DNA of 64,000 bases from Acanthococcus lagerstroemiae (lineage: Eukaryota; Arthropoda; Insecta; Hemiptera; Eriococcidae): positions 24,883,312 to 24,947,311 of the forward strand of contig CM063113.1 in the NCBI GenBank assembly GCA_031841125.1, given 5' to 3'. The notes under the pieces are model-generated. The model was not told where the DNA came from and did not search any database. It was given only the letters and a program-made list of their open reading frames with translations. Of this stretch, positions 60,601-63,830 are shown in pieces. Each line of letters begins with the position of its first letter. Position 1 is the first letter of the stretch. Both the position numbers and the translations under genes were made by a program.

Positions 60601-63600
60601 TATTAGCTTTCCAAAATAAGACCTAAATGTACATAGGTCCTTTTTATTCTGCATTTCTGAACAGGGCAAGTTGTGCACTCACCTCTACGTTTTCAGTTCT
60701 GCAGTTTATTCAGATTTTGAAGAATAGTTTGGATGTTTATAGAAAGTCTTGATTGTAGTTCGGTCCGCCTTCTTGTGGTGCACTTTGGATGACGCTAAAT
60801 GGACTGGGACGCAATCAAACTCTACATCGGGCCGCAATGAAACCATTCATTTTCTTCAATAATTTATCTCCCCTCTGACCCGGACGCAATCGGGTAACGC
60901 ACACCAAAATCAGTTATCGTTATTATGATGCGTTCTCTTTGTTAGTTTGACACTTAGAGTTGGAATAGCGTGTTGTGGCTCAGTTAAAAGAATCTTGGGG
61001 CTCGGACATCCAAACCGACCAAAAAGCAGTTTCTCATGGAAATTTACTTTTGAAGATAGTCTTCTCGAATTTTTCCATGATCTACTAGATTAAACCTCTT
61101 GCAGAAATCCCGGACATCTTTATAGTGGTGTGCAGTTGCATTTTATGTTGAAAAAATGTATTTTTACTTGGCATGCTATTTTCCCTTTTATGTTTATTAT
61201 ATTTGTTGCGTTAGTTTTCACCTAGGGGTTCACAAATGCTTTTTGATATTAATTTACATGTTGACGTGTATAGGCTTCTGATATTTTACCTCAGAGACCT
61301 GACTTTGCGTGTATTCTCTCCGAGGGGTACATGTTTTCTGTCTCTTGATGACCTTAAGTGGTGTAAATAGTCTAGGTTCTGTAGTTGTTGCCAAAACGTA
61401 TAAATATAGACATCTCCGAGGTAGATAATTTCCTGCAATTCATAGCTGTAGTTGGTTGAATTTTGTGATTCAAAGGTTCCGGTAAATATTGGCGCTTTTA
61501 GAATTACATATTATAATTGGGCTTTTGTATAATTTAGGTGAATATACCTAGTTGAAGTCTTCTAGTATTTTCGCTACGTAGACATTTCATAGTTCGCTTT
61601 ACTTCATTAGTTGTGGCCAGTTCCGGTACCAACATTTTTCTGTGGTGTAGATTTCATGATGACCCTTAAAACATTAATTTCCCATTTTTTCAAGAATTTC
61701 TCTGAACAACTGTATTTTGGACGGTCATAGGAAGGGGAAGTCATCCTTCAAATCTTCAAATTCCCTCTCTCATAACCAGGTATGGTTCTGATTGAACTTT
61801 GAAACCCCGTTTCTTATGTGTCAGAGATCAGCCTCTCATTACCCGATGGACTGCAAACCATCTCAGTTTTAGAAGAAAAAGTGTAAGATGTTGGAGAGGT
61901 AATACTAGTGGGCGAGAATTAACGGAAATCGTATGTTTTGTTGTCGGAGTATTTTGTAAAGGTCGCTGCTAGGAGAATGAACGACCTTAAGTACTGGTAT
62001 TTGAGGTTCGTCGTAGATCAGACCATTCTGCGGTACTTGAATTCTTGTGTACAAGATTTGGTGAAAGACTAGATACTGTCTATGTACTTGTCGCAGTCGA
62101 TTTATTGTCTCAATCATCAGGATTATTCTCGATTTAAATAATTTGTTTCAATCCATTTCTGTTTCATATGTGATGATAAAAACCGCCTATCAAGATGAAA
62201 ATTATTAACTAGCGAATCAAGTTTATAATTGTAAGCAGTCATCCTATATTTTTCATCGCTAAGTCACCCCTTCAGTTGTGTATTTCCGTGGTTGGAAGGT
62301 TTCAGTTTCGACACAGCTGAAGACATGCATCAATTTCTACCGTTTTTATTGCGACTGGTGGGCCATAATTGTGGTATCTTGTCTCTAATTCATTATCGAG
62401 AAAATCTCTTTGAAGCTAGATTTCTTGGCGGGTCCCGCTCTATGCGGTTGCACTAAAGTGCAGGCGGCGTGCTTCGTCACTGCAACCGCATGAAACGAGA
62501 CCCGTCAAGAACTCTAGCTTACGATGTCTATGGCCGTCTTCTTTCTTGCTGCAAGGCTCTCCGTAATAATGCACCTGTTGTTGCATCGAGAATTGAATGA
62601 TTCGCTGGAACGAGGGAAATTTCTGCATGCTTTCTTTATGAACCAATTACCTTTATTCCAGTAAGCCATTCAATTCTAAAGCCCTAATAGTTTGTTCTGT
62701 GCCTATTAGATGCTAGAAATGATATGCTCTTCTGTAGAATGCACCAAAAGTCGGTGGAGAGCTTTACAGAATTTCTCTGTTTCCATGCCGTGGCGTTATA
62801 CCTTCTACATGGGTCATTGTACCAATAGTTTGTCCTGTGGGTATTAGTTCTGAGTTCAACTATATCCATTTTGTTATATCCAGAGAAAAAGACCTTATGG
62901 AATATAGTTTTAGGTTTTTTTCCTAGGACGTTCTGTTTATCACGTACACTATTCTTCAAAGGAAATTTGACCATGAGCCATGTGGCTTTTCCAGATAGTT
63001 ACAGATGCGGTCTTCTTAGTAACTTCTAGAACTCTTTGAGTTCTAATTAAGAATATGCGAATCTGTGGAAACTTATTTCTGGGTCTTATCATCATTTGGA
63101 TGAAAGCCTCTGTAGTTCATCATATTTTCGAGAATACAAACCTGTGTACAAGTGGCATCACTTTGTTCAATAAAATTTCAAGTGATGTAGGGTGTGTTCG
63201 ACTAACTACGTTATCTAGGTCATTGTCAAAAAGTTATGCCTCTAGTTGAATTGCTGAACTACTATTTTCTGGTATATAGCCAGTGCTACAGACTTCGAAC
63301 CGCCTTAATTGAGGCAATGCAGATTTGGAATCGGAACAACTTCTTTCCTCTTGTGATAGTTGTTGAAAATAGTTAGATAGCTATCAGCGCTCACCTATAG
63401 GTATGCTTCTATTCTGTTCTTATGATTCGTAGAACCTTTCCTGTTCACATAATCTAATTCGATACCCCCCCCCCTGCATTTTACTCTCATTTGTAACCCC
63501 GATCTTCGTGCATTAACTGCTCTTATACTTATTTGTAATAAATTATTCTTCACGCCTTGCAGTATATCAACTTTTCGGTGATAGACTCCCCGCTAAATTC

Positions 63601-63830
63601 TTCCTCTCCATTACGCTTCTCGGCACTTTACCTCCTACAACCTCTTCTGTTCAACCTCTCTCGTCCTGAACTTATCAGTTATCAATTTATATTTTCAGAT
63701 CCTCGACCACTGGATTCTATTTACGAGGTTCTGTACTGGGACAACAACTGTCCTTCCTTGTATTCCAACAAACCCTTGCTATCGACTGTAAATAATCCCT
63801 CAACTTGCAGTGATAGGAATTTAATCTTTG
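14139..63830 (+). CDS. ens: ensconsin/MAP7-family microtubule-associated protein (gene-level span, partial at 3' end)
   Basis: The core join is 14139-14235, 32752-32853, 44465-44577, 52890-53057, 55367-55497 and 56504-56649. It gives 252 codons plus one base with no internal stop. Candidate symmetric exons are 43577-43621, 58588-58677 and 63699-63830. Every intron is GT-AG and every junction phase matches. Residues about 68-175 form an E/R/K/Q-rich helix with blocks such as EEERRRRIEDL and RREAILRRNMERE, which correspond to the MAP7 N-terminal microtubule-binding helix. The stretch with SSIVFAFGSSTPRM, then SRRATSTTNV and RRSSERELAN, resembles insect ensconsin. The family binds the microtubule lattice and recruits kinesin-1 through a C-terminal domain that lies beyond the window. 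The gene is at least 49 kb because of repeat-filled introns. The family call is confident. The exact N-terminus and optional exons are inference. Confidence 0.85.
14690..14935 (+). repeat. tRNA-derived SINE-like sequence in MAP7 intron 1
   Basis: A polymerase III A-box-like TGGCCGAATTAATAG (14713-14727) and a perfect B box GGTTCGAGTCC (14757-14767) are spaced as in tRNAs. A loop with CAG lies between them. The acceptor stem and T-stem do not pair properly, so it is not a functional tRNA. The following ~150 bp would be the SINE body. No poly-A tail or target duplication is evident. Confidence 0.5.
14936..16277. other. intron 1, no recognised element
   Basis: AT-rich. Two related phrases, TTTTGCTAGTTCATAAATAT at 15350 and TTTTGCTCATTTATAAATAT at 15552, hint at an old duplication. 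Nothing coding is supported. Confidence 0.4.
16278..16620. mobile_element. small inverted-repeat element with CAGGGTGTCT ends
   Basis: The ends CAGGGTGTCT (16278-16287) and AGACACCCTG (16611-16620) are exact inverse complements. The interior is rich in TCCAATAAAAGTCCATTATT-like words on both sides. No clear target duplication is visible. Confidence 0.65.
16621..19215. other. intron 1, AT-rich sequence with no supported feature
   Basis: Contains a C9/A20 homopolymer junction at about 17940-17968 and otherwise unremarkable AT-rich sequence. Confidence 0.4.
19216..19366. mobile_element. MITE, CAGGCGCGGATCC family, copy 1
   Basis: The ends CAGGTGCGGATC and GGATCCGCGCCTG are inverted. The interior is purine-rich with GGGGGAAGCAAAAAATTTCC and a TTCCTTCTGCCTTTTCCCTC block shared with the copy at 36456. 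The flanks carry TGAGGG on both sides, one base outside the chosen ends. Confidence 0.75.
20590..21064 (+). mobile_element. Jockey-like LINE reverse transcriptase C-terminal fragment, frameshifted
   Basis: Across shifting plus-strand frames I read YLGLDLDCKLN, KRELLNWQFKKFYWLIG, SELSLANKRLIYSIIFKPAW, LWGSTAVSNRLVIERFQNKF and SVDDVISQRVNSYNQRMH, ending RRYTWDFIS then stop near 21064. This is the 3' third of a Jockey-type ORF2. At least two frameshifts and several stops make it a pseudogene copy, truncated at its 5' end. Confidence 0.85.
21451..21804. repeat. 145-bp-arm inverted repeat with a (CT)n loop
   Basis: The left arm 21451-21591 and right arm 21655-21804 pair almost throughout, for example GCGCTTCGAATGTATGGCCT against AGGCCATACATTCGAAGCGC. 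The loop is a (CT)n tract of about 29 bases and flanking sequence. As RNA it would form a long hairpin. Confidence 0.9.
22330..22560. repeat. third copy of the inverted-repeat arm sequence
   Basis: GAAGCGCTTTAAATTAAGAT, CCGTATATTTTTAGCGTCAT and TTTTCTCATGAGAAAAGGAG match the arm at 21655-21804 in direct orientation and the outer flank of the left arm (21360-21450) in inverse orientation. The repeat family is therefore at least 230 bp and was inverted and duplicated here. Confidence 0.7.
23494..23743. mobile_element. hAT-type MITE with G-run and internal tandem repeats
   Basis: The termini CAGTAGCGTAT and ATACGCTACTA are inverted. The flanking 8-mers TCTGGACT and TCTGAACT match at 7 of 8. The interior repeats a ~100-bp unit (AAGTCAAACCCCCTCCRTGG, AGCTCTARAAATATGCTCAT, TTTTTTTTTAGGAATACSCT) about two and a half times. 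Confidence 0.8.
23744..25189. other. intron 1, no recognised element
   Basis: AT-rich sequence with short open frames only. Confidence 0.4.
25190..25640. repeat. degenerate AGTCTTGAA array, cluster A
   Basis: Words such as AGTCTTGAGAA, GTCTTGAAGA, CGTCTTGAGA, AAATCTGAAAC and GAGTCTTAAATG recur, mostly at multiples of 10-11 bp. The individual units are only partly conserved. Confidence 0.65.
26600..27030. repeat. degenerate AGTCTTGAA array, cluster B
   Basis: From 26729 the units AGTCTGGAAG, AGTCTTGAAA, AGTCTTAAAG, AAGTCGGAATG, AGTCATGGAC, AGTCTTGAGG, AGTTTCAGAA, AAGTGTCAAAC, AAGCCTTGATG, AGTCTTCAAG and AGTCTGAAAG can be marked off at steps of 10, 11, 20 or 21 bp. This is the clearest cluster. 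Confidence 0.75.
27031..28661. other. intron 1, AT-rich with an old local duplication
   Basis: A ~115-bp segment appears twice at about 27295-27412 and 27420-27510 (TTTTTYGAGAAAAA, TCATTTCAYTTGAAAAAA, TTRYAATAA). A shorter GGGACTTTT...ATTT wording recurs three times at 27620-27720. Nothing coding is seen. Confidence 0.45.
28662..30011. mobile_element. long inverted-repeat element (arms ~210-240 bp)
   Basis: The left arm 28662-28899 and right arm 29803-30011 are inverse complements with about 85% apparent identity: ATAGACTATGCTAAG against CTTAGCATAGTCTAT, and GATGATGAATTTTAATCGTT against its inverse. The centre is occupied by a separate TTAA-flanked MITE. No coding sequence is present. Confidence 0.85.
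28984..29802. mobile_element. piggyBac-like (TTAA) MITE nested in the long inverted repeat
   Basis: The ends AGGTCGTTCATTAATT and AATTAATGAATGACCCC are inverted. TTAA lies exactly at both outer edges (28980-28983 and 29803-29806), the target duplication typical of piggyBac-type elements. The interior has G-rich tracts and no open frame. Confidence 0.8.
30000..31870. repeat. three dispersed copies of a ~300-bp unit upstream of exon 2
   Basis: CATCGCCTGGCTCATTCGAC with CTTTTCCACAATGTGGGACT (30014 on), GTCTGCTTTTCCAGAATGCA with GGACTGCAGCAATGG (31524 on) and CATCGCCCGGCTCGTTCGAC with GGACTGCAGGACTGCGGCAT (31806 on) are clearly related. The same holds for GTAAAYAGTTTAMATGCTG at 30178 and 31667, and TTATAATAACTTWTGGTGCATC at 30300 and 31720. 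The unit was duplicated within 2 kb. Confidence 0.65.
30830..31063. mobile_element. 234-bp MITE with ~42-bp terminal inverted repeats
   Basis: TATATGTGGGCTGACCGGAA followed by GAAAGGGACCTCAGGGCAAA (30830-30871) is the inverse of 31021-31063. It is probably a TA-targeting element (TATA at both edges). There is no coding capacity. Confidence 0.85.
31640..32650 (+). promoter_or_regulatory. CpG-enriched stretch just upstream of exon 2 (possible alternative promoter)
   Basis: CG dinucleotides are far denser here than in the neighbouring introns, for example around 31800-31930, 32110-32230 and 32280-32560. It sits directly before exon 2. No ORF across it fits exon 2's phase with good splice sites that I can defend. 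The call rests on base composition and position only. Confidence 0.3.
32752..32853 (+). CDS. ens: MAP7 exon 2 (Gly/Asn/Ser/Pro-rich linker)
   Basis: The acceptor is TTCATTTTGCAG and the donor AGAA|GTAAGTC, both strong. The exon is 102 bases with phase 1 at both ends. The frame fixed by exon 3 reads GGGNGHGVNG, then NAQNTSSSPANAKSPAYQHR. This is a disordered linker composition, like the low-complexity segment that precedes the helix in vertebrate MAP7. The competing frame beginning WWWKRS is open but would not join exon 3. A frame with an internal ATG at 32779 is also out of phase with exon 3. Confidence 0.8.
33929..34580 (-). pseudogene. FADD box and C-terminal part of the RTE-like LINE reverse transcriptase
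   Basis: The minus strand reads FADDIVLISEHGDEIQ at about 34580-34535, then LVTASAKAGLEINGAKTKYM. The 142-residue frame 34357-33929 follows with MLESYVIPILLYGAQTW, RSILNIRLRDNIRNKTVRQK and LAKRLKINYAGHMI. These are the thumb and C-terminal region. A stop follows the Q of the FADD segment. Confidence 0.8.
34656..35261 (-). pseudogene. reverse transcriptase palm/fingers of the RTE-like LINE
   Basis: Two minus-strand open frames, 34923-35261 and 34656-34883, hold the fingers and first palm motifs (LLHKIGDKTQLNNFRPIS, EQAGFRK, VDFQKAFDS). A break of about 40 bases with a stop separates them. The motif around GVKQ has lost the usual GCPLSP. Not functional. Confidence 0.8.
36456..36631. mobile_element. 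MITE, CAGGCGCGGATCC family, copy 2, with 6-bp target duplication
   Basis: Same ends and interior as the element at 19216. Here GATGAG flanks it exactly on both sides (36450-36455 and 36632-36637). It interrupts the AGTCTTGAA array. Confidence 0.8.
37157..37420. repeat. ~125-bp tandem repeat, about 2.2 copies
   Basis: AACCTTTAAATCAAGTATCA (37159) and AACCTGTAAATCAAGTAACA (37284) begin successive units. CAAAATTTGGTCCTGG and CAGAATTTGGCCCCAG, and GGAGGAGGTTGGATTCCCG and CCGAGGAGTCGAACCTC, correspond within them. A partial third unit begins near 37405. Confidence 0.7.
37450..38818. other. intron 2, no recognised element
   Basis: Ordinary mixed sequence with short open frames. No splice-compatible exon was found. 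Confidence 0.4.
38819..39451. mobile_element. MITE with ~130-bp terminal inverted repeats, copy 1
   Basis: The left arm carries AGTATGTCAAGCCGG, GGTGATAGTACTCGGTGAGA and CAAAATTGAAGGGGCTTCAA. The right arm carries their inverses (CTCTTGCCGAGTACTGTCAC, CGGCTTGGCATACTGAGCTG). Total 633 bp with no coding sequence. The same family is at 53392. Confidence 0.85.
39452..41734. other. intron 2, no recognised element
   Basis: Short open frames and A/T-rich text only. The GGTGCAAGGGGGCAGAGACC stretch at 40730 resembles transposon-type G-rich wording, but no ends can be set. Confidence 0.4.
41735..42039. mobile_element. hAT-type MITE with CAGGGACGTAC ends and a G12 run
   Basis: CAGGGACGTAC and GTACGTCCCTG are exact inverted ends. 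The flanking 8-mers TGCGCACG and TACGCTCG match at 6 of 8. The interior repeats CAACTCAAAATKCCCAAGTAT and TTTTCCCAACT words several times. Confidence 0.75.
42328..42455. repeat. degenerate AAGTGCCA-type tandem repeat
   Basis: AAGTGCCGCCAAAAGTGCCA, AGTGCCACAAAGTGCCATCA, AAGTACTACATATTTCAAAA, AGTGCTATCAAAAGGGCCAC and ATGTGCC follow one another with a rough ~12/36-bp rhythm. Confidence 0.65.
42460..43576. other. intron 2 upstream of the candidate cassette exon
   Basis: Contains a C10 run near 42490 and (CTAT)n-like text at 42725-42750. No element is defined. Confidence 0.4.
43577..43621 (+). CDS. candidate 45-bp cassette exon of the MAP7 gene
   Basis: The sequence is bounded by TATATTGCAG and GAAG|GTAAAAA and is exactly 45 bases. 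It is open in the frame imposed by exon 2 (one leftover base) and exits with one base that fits exon 3. Inclusion would insert DFYWFAHGGDFDYE between the linker and the helix, with no stop and no frame change. It lies about 840 bp upstream of exon 3. I do not recognise the peptide from the family. A short open stretch between GT-AG sites can arise by chance, so this is a candidate needing transcript support. Confidence 0.4.
44465..44577 (+). CDS. ens: MAP7 exon 3 (start of the microtubule-binding helix)
   Basis: A pyrimidine-rich tract with TTATTTTACAG precedes the exon, and ACAG|GTAAGA follows it. It is 113 bases, entering with two bases and leaving in phase 0. The 37 complete codons include TTQQQIDREERLRLIKEK and end KKLEELKQQ. 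This is the charged, Gln-rich beginning of the helix, matching the place in MAP7 where a DDRQRLARERREE-like block starts. Codons are AT-rich compared with exon 4. A tandem 87-bp duplication lies just downstream in the intron. Confidence 0.9.
44702..44875. repeat. 87-bp tandem duplication just downstream of exon 3
   Basis: CCACTCTCCCTTTCTGT and ACAAATCAAAAGAACGCTG then AGAAAAGTTCT occur at 44702 and again at 44789 with only a few differences, so the duplication is fairly recent. Confidence 0.9.
45216..47370. mobile_element. 2.16-kb TA-flanked DNA element with 24-bp terminal inverted repeats
   Basis: GGGGAGAAGTCCCTACAGTG and CACTGTAGGGACTTCTCCCC are perfect inverted ends, continuing through AGAC/GTCT. 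TA lies directly outside both (45214-45215 and 47371-47372), as in Tc1/mariner-type targets. I found no transposase frame. The interior holds recurrent TCCACGTTGAAGGACA motifs. Confidence 0.8.
45477..46441. repeat. recurrent TCCACGTTGAAGGACA motif inside the 2.16-kb element
   Basis: Forward versions lie at 45618 (TCTACGTTAAAAGACA), 45851, 45874 (GTCCACGTTTAAGGACA), 46030 (GTCCACGATGAAGGACA), 46219 (TCCGCGTTGAAGGACA) and 46425 (ACCCACGTTGATGGACA). Inverse versions lie at 45477 and 45818 (GTCCTTCAACGTGGA). The spacing is irregular. Confidence 0.8.
47373..48299. other. intron 3 stretch with GATTCGGATCA words
   Basis: GGTTCGGATCATGG, GATTCGGATCGC, GATTCGGATCACAA and inverse forms near 47765-47800 recur, possibly subterminal repeats of an unrecognised element. 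No ends can be set. Confidence 0.35.
48300..48735 (+). mobile_element. LINE 3' end with (AAATA)n tail
   Basis: Frames near 48390-48470 read KKLKLEYAGHIARESNYKWN and LTFWQPLGKRKRGRPATN, then RWRVKIGTTKL in a shifted frame. This is the C-terminal tail of RTE/CR1-type reverse transcriptases (AGHxAR ... KRxRGRP). A short UTR and AAATAAAATAAAATAAA at 48711-48728 close it, giving plus orientation. It is 5'-truncated and frameshifted. Confidence 0.75.
48992..49164. mobile_element. hAT-type MITE with CAGTGGCGTAGC ends
   Basis: CAGTGGCGTAGCCA and CGCTACACCACTG are near-perfect inverted ends. The flanking 8-mers ATAAAAGG and ATAAAAGA agree at 7 of 8. The 173-bp interior has G-rich and C-rich halves (GGGGAGGGGGC and CCTCCTCCCCCC). 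Confidence 0.85.
50038..50152. repeat. short-arm inverted repeat
   Basis: ACTTGTACGTATTTAGGAGATGAAAA (from 50038, first 20: ACTTGTACGTATTTAGGAGA) is inverted at TCTCCTAGATACATACAAGT ending 50152. The loop is about 65 bp. Confidence 0.7.
50674..50840. mobile_element. hAT-like MITE with CATGGGCGTAGC ends
   Basis: CATGGGCGTAGC and GCTACACCCATG are perfect inverted ends of a 167-bp element related in layout to the one at 48992. No flanking 8-bp duplication is visible. Confidence 0.7.
50841..52218. other. intron 3, no recognised element
   Basis: Slightly richer in CpG at 50930-51350, with G10 at about 51260 and C10 at about 51640. Short open frames only. Confidence 0.4.
52227..52686. mobile_element. 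hAT-type MITE with ~37-bp inverted ends and perfect 8-bp target duplication
   Basis: CAAAGATGTTTATACTACTA then CACTAGATGCCTAACTTC on the left is the inverse of the right end. GATGTTAG flanks it exactly at 52219-52226 and 52687-52694. Inner inverted matches (GCGTCACCGGTAT against ATACCGGTGAC) extend the fold. It ends about 200 bp before exon 4. Confidence 0.92.
52720..52803 (-). repeat. tRNA-derived SINE head or tRNA pseudogene, minus strand
   Basis: On the minus strand a B box GGATTCGAGTCCC (complement of 52733-52745) and an A-box-like TGGCCAAGTTGTGAC (complement of 52773-52787) are spaced as in tRNAs. An anticodon-like loop TTCGTAA lies between. Stem pairing is incomplete. It lies about 90 bp upstream of MAP7 exon 4, antisense to the gene. 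Confidence 0.55.
52890..53057 (+). CDS. ens: MAP7 exon 4 (core of the microtubule-binding helix)
   Basis: The acceptor is TCTGTTGCAG, the donor AATATG|GTAAAG. The length is 168 bases, phase 0 at both ends, 56 codons. It encodes ALAAQKFREKSEEERRRRIE and ends RDRREAILRRNM, a continuous heptad-poor charged helix with alternating basic and acidic blocks. The order (EKxxEERRRR, VEERKR, ERDRREAILRR) follows the vertebrate MAP7 helix closely, and this exon gives the most secure family identification in the window. A tRNA-like sequence on the opposite strand ends about 90 bp upstream. Confidence 0.95.
53392..54279. mobile_element. MITE with ~130-bp terminal inverted repeats, copy 2
   Basis: TACAGGTGTCCCAGACTGG with GGTGATAGTACTCGGCGAGA on the left pairs with CCCTCGAGTACTATCTTCTC and GCATACTCAGCTGAAACATT on the right. 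TA lies at both edges. The interior repeats the TGTAGCTCCTTCA...TCAAAAATTGAAGG wording in opposite orientations. It lies in the intron between exons 4 and 5. Confidence 0.8.
54529..55021. mobile_element. hAT-type MITE with perfect 8-bp target duplication and GGCTTTCGGCTT repeats
   Basis: CAGTGCATTGCAGC and GCTGCAATGCACTG are perfect 14-bp inverted ends, flanked by CTTTCTGC on both sides (54521-54528 and 55022-55029). Both subterminal regions are built from short GGCTTTCGGCTTTTGGCTT-type repeats. It is 493 bp, non-coding, and lies in the intron between exons 4 and 5. Confidence 0.93.
55367..55497 (+). CDS. ens: MAP7 exon 5 (end of helix and SSIVFAFGSSTPR motif)
   Basis: The acceptor is TTGGTTTTCAG and the donor GAAG|GTACGC. 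The exon has 131 bases, phase 0 in and two bases left over. It starts EREARIESKRKAER, closing the helix, then SSIVFAFGSSTPRMLEPSAD and TYWASR. The aromatic/Gly/Ser segment is the conserved post-helix motif of the family, corresponding to the region with WSWGG in vertebrates and FAFGSSTPR in insects. The final AG joins the first A of exon 6 to make an arginine. Confidence 0.93.
55498..56503. other. intron 5, no recognised element
   Basis: Ordinary AT-rich intron sequence. No repeat structure noticed. Confidence 0.4.
56504..56649 (+). CDS. ens: MAP7 exon 6 (Ser/Arg-rich conserved region)
   Basis: The acceptor is GTCTTATTTCAG and the donor GACG|GTGAGTG, both strong. The exon has 146 bases, completes the split arginine, then encodes 48 residues and leaves one base. 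It includes ATSTTNVMCMSVASPG, then RRSSERELANGNKKRATSAG and ends DRKNVD. The RRSTSxxNV and RRSSERELA blocks are typical of insect ensconsin. Serine and arginine abundance suggests a disordered, phosphorylatable stretch. The next exon must enter with two bases. Confidence 0.92.
57715..58080. repeat. degenerate AGTCTTGAA array, cluster D
   Basis: AAGTCTTGACTC, GAGAGTCTTGAG, AGGTCTTGAAT, AGTCTTCACGG, GGAATCTTGATAA and GGAGTCTTAATTG recur. It is less regular than cluster B. Confidence 0.55.
58588..58677 (+). CDS. candidate 90-bp MAP7 exon 7
   Basis: The candidate is bounded by CTTTCCCCACTTAG and GTCG|GTAATA. It is 90 bases, and entering with the leftover G of exon 6 reads V THSAEAKLLHQVSVENRRP then SLFDSSNKNV, leaving one G again. 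It is therefore symmetric and skippable. Composition is that of a disordered hydrophilic segment, fitting the middle of MAP7. The surrounding frame stays open on both sides, so openness alone is weak evidence. The support is the correct phase with plausible sites at both ends. No homologous exon is recognised. Confidence 0.4.
59990..60230. repeat. degenerate AGTCTTGAA array, cluster E
   Basis: GGAGTCTGGATG, AGTCATAGCCC, GTGAGTCTAAAT, AGAGTCAACC, GAGAGTCTCACATG, AGAGTCTAACAAGG and GGGAGTCTGATTG follow each other, mostly at ~10-bp steps. Confidence 0.55.
60235..60572. mobile_element. piggyBac-like MITE with CCCTTTCGCTCCC ends
   Basis: CCCTTTCGCTCCCA and TGGGAGCGAAAGGG are inverted ends. TTGA lies outside the left end (60231-60234) and TTAA outside the right (60573-60576), which fits a TTAA duplication with one mutation. 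338 bp, non-coding. Confidence 0.7.
61191..62413. other. downstream intron, no recognised element
   Basis: AT-rich, with no exon having acceptable splice sites and phase. Confidence 0.4.
62414..62519. repeat. compact hairpin with 39-bp arms
   Basis: AGCTAGATTTCTTGGCGGGT then CCCGCTCTATGCGGTTGCA pairs with TGCAACCGCATGAAACGAGA then CCCGTCAAGAACTCTAGCT, with about 28 bases in the loop. There are four or five non-Watson-Crick positions, of which about two are G-U on the plus strand. Confidence 0.8.
62520..63698. other. downstream intron, no recognised element
   Basis: Short open frames and a C9 run near 63465. A CCTTGCAG acceptor-like site at about 63560 leads to a frame with an early stop in the required phase. 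Confidence 0.4.
63699..63830 (+). CDS. candidate 132-bp MAP7 exon near the right edge
   Basis: A good acceptor (TTTATATTTTCAG) and a strong donor (CTTTG|GTGAGTG) enclose 132 bases. Entering with the one leftover base of the previous exons gives D PRPLDSIYEVLYWDNN, later KPLLSTVNNPSTCSDRNLIF, with one G left over. It is phase 1 at both ends, like the candidate at 58588, and could be spliced in or out without changing frame. I do not recognise the peptide from MAP7 proteins. It could be a lineage-specific cassette or a chance open frame, but the site strength and phase agreement are notable. Confidence 0.45.

Larger units (their letters stand above)
59683..60902. mobile_element. inverted-repeat element with CGATTGCGTCC subterminal words
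   Basis: The ends contain CCCGATTGCACCGG and the inverse of CCGGACGCAATCGGG. CGATTGCGTCC or its inverse recurs at both ends (59755-59815 and 60785-60895). The surrounding ACCAAAATC repeat looks like its target duplication or a trace of it. The middle carries AGTCTTGAA cluster E and a TTAA-type MITE. Confidence 0.6.
59305..61190. repeat. ~330-bp tandem duplication whose second copy is split by a 1.2-kb insertion
   Basis: Copy 1 (about 59320-59640) and copy 2 (59650-59682 plus 60903-61190) share GAGCTTGAATYYATCACSGC, ACCAAAATCAGTTA, GGACATCCAAACYRACC, AAAAGCAGTTTCTC, CTTGCAGAAATCCCGG and TTTTACTTGGCATGCTA. The sequence ACCAAAATC stands on both sides of the insert (59672-59680 and 60903-60911). 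Confidence 0.8.

Noticed and set aside
63557..63698. Upstream part of the 109-residue open frame near the right edge
   Set aside because: Only the portion from 63699 is bounded by good splice sites; the preceding Leu/Phe-rich part lies in a pyrimidine-rich intron stretch.
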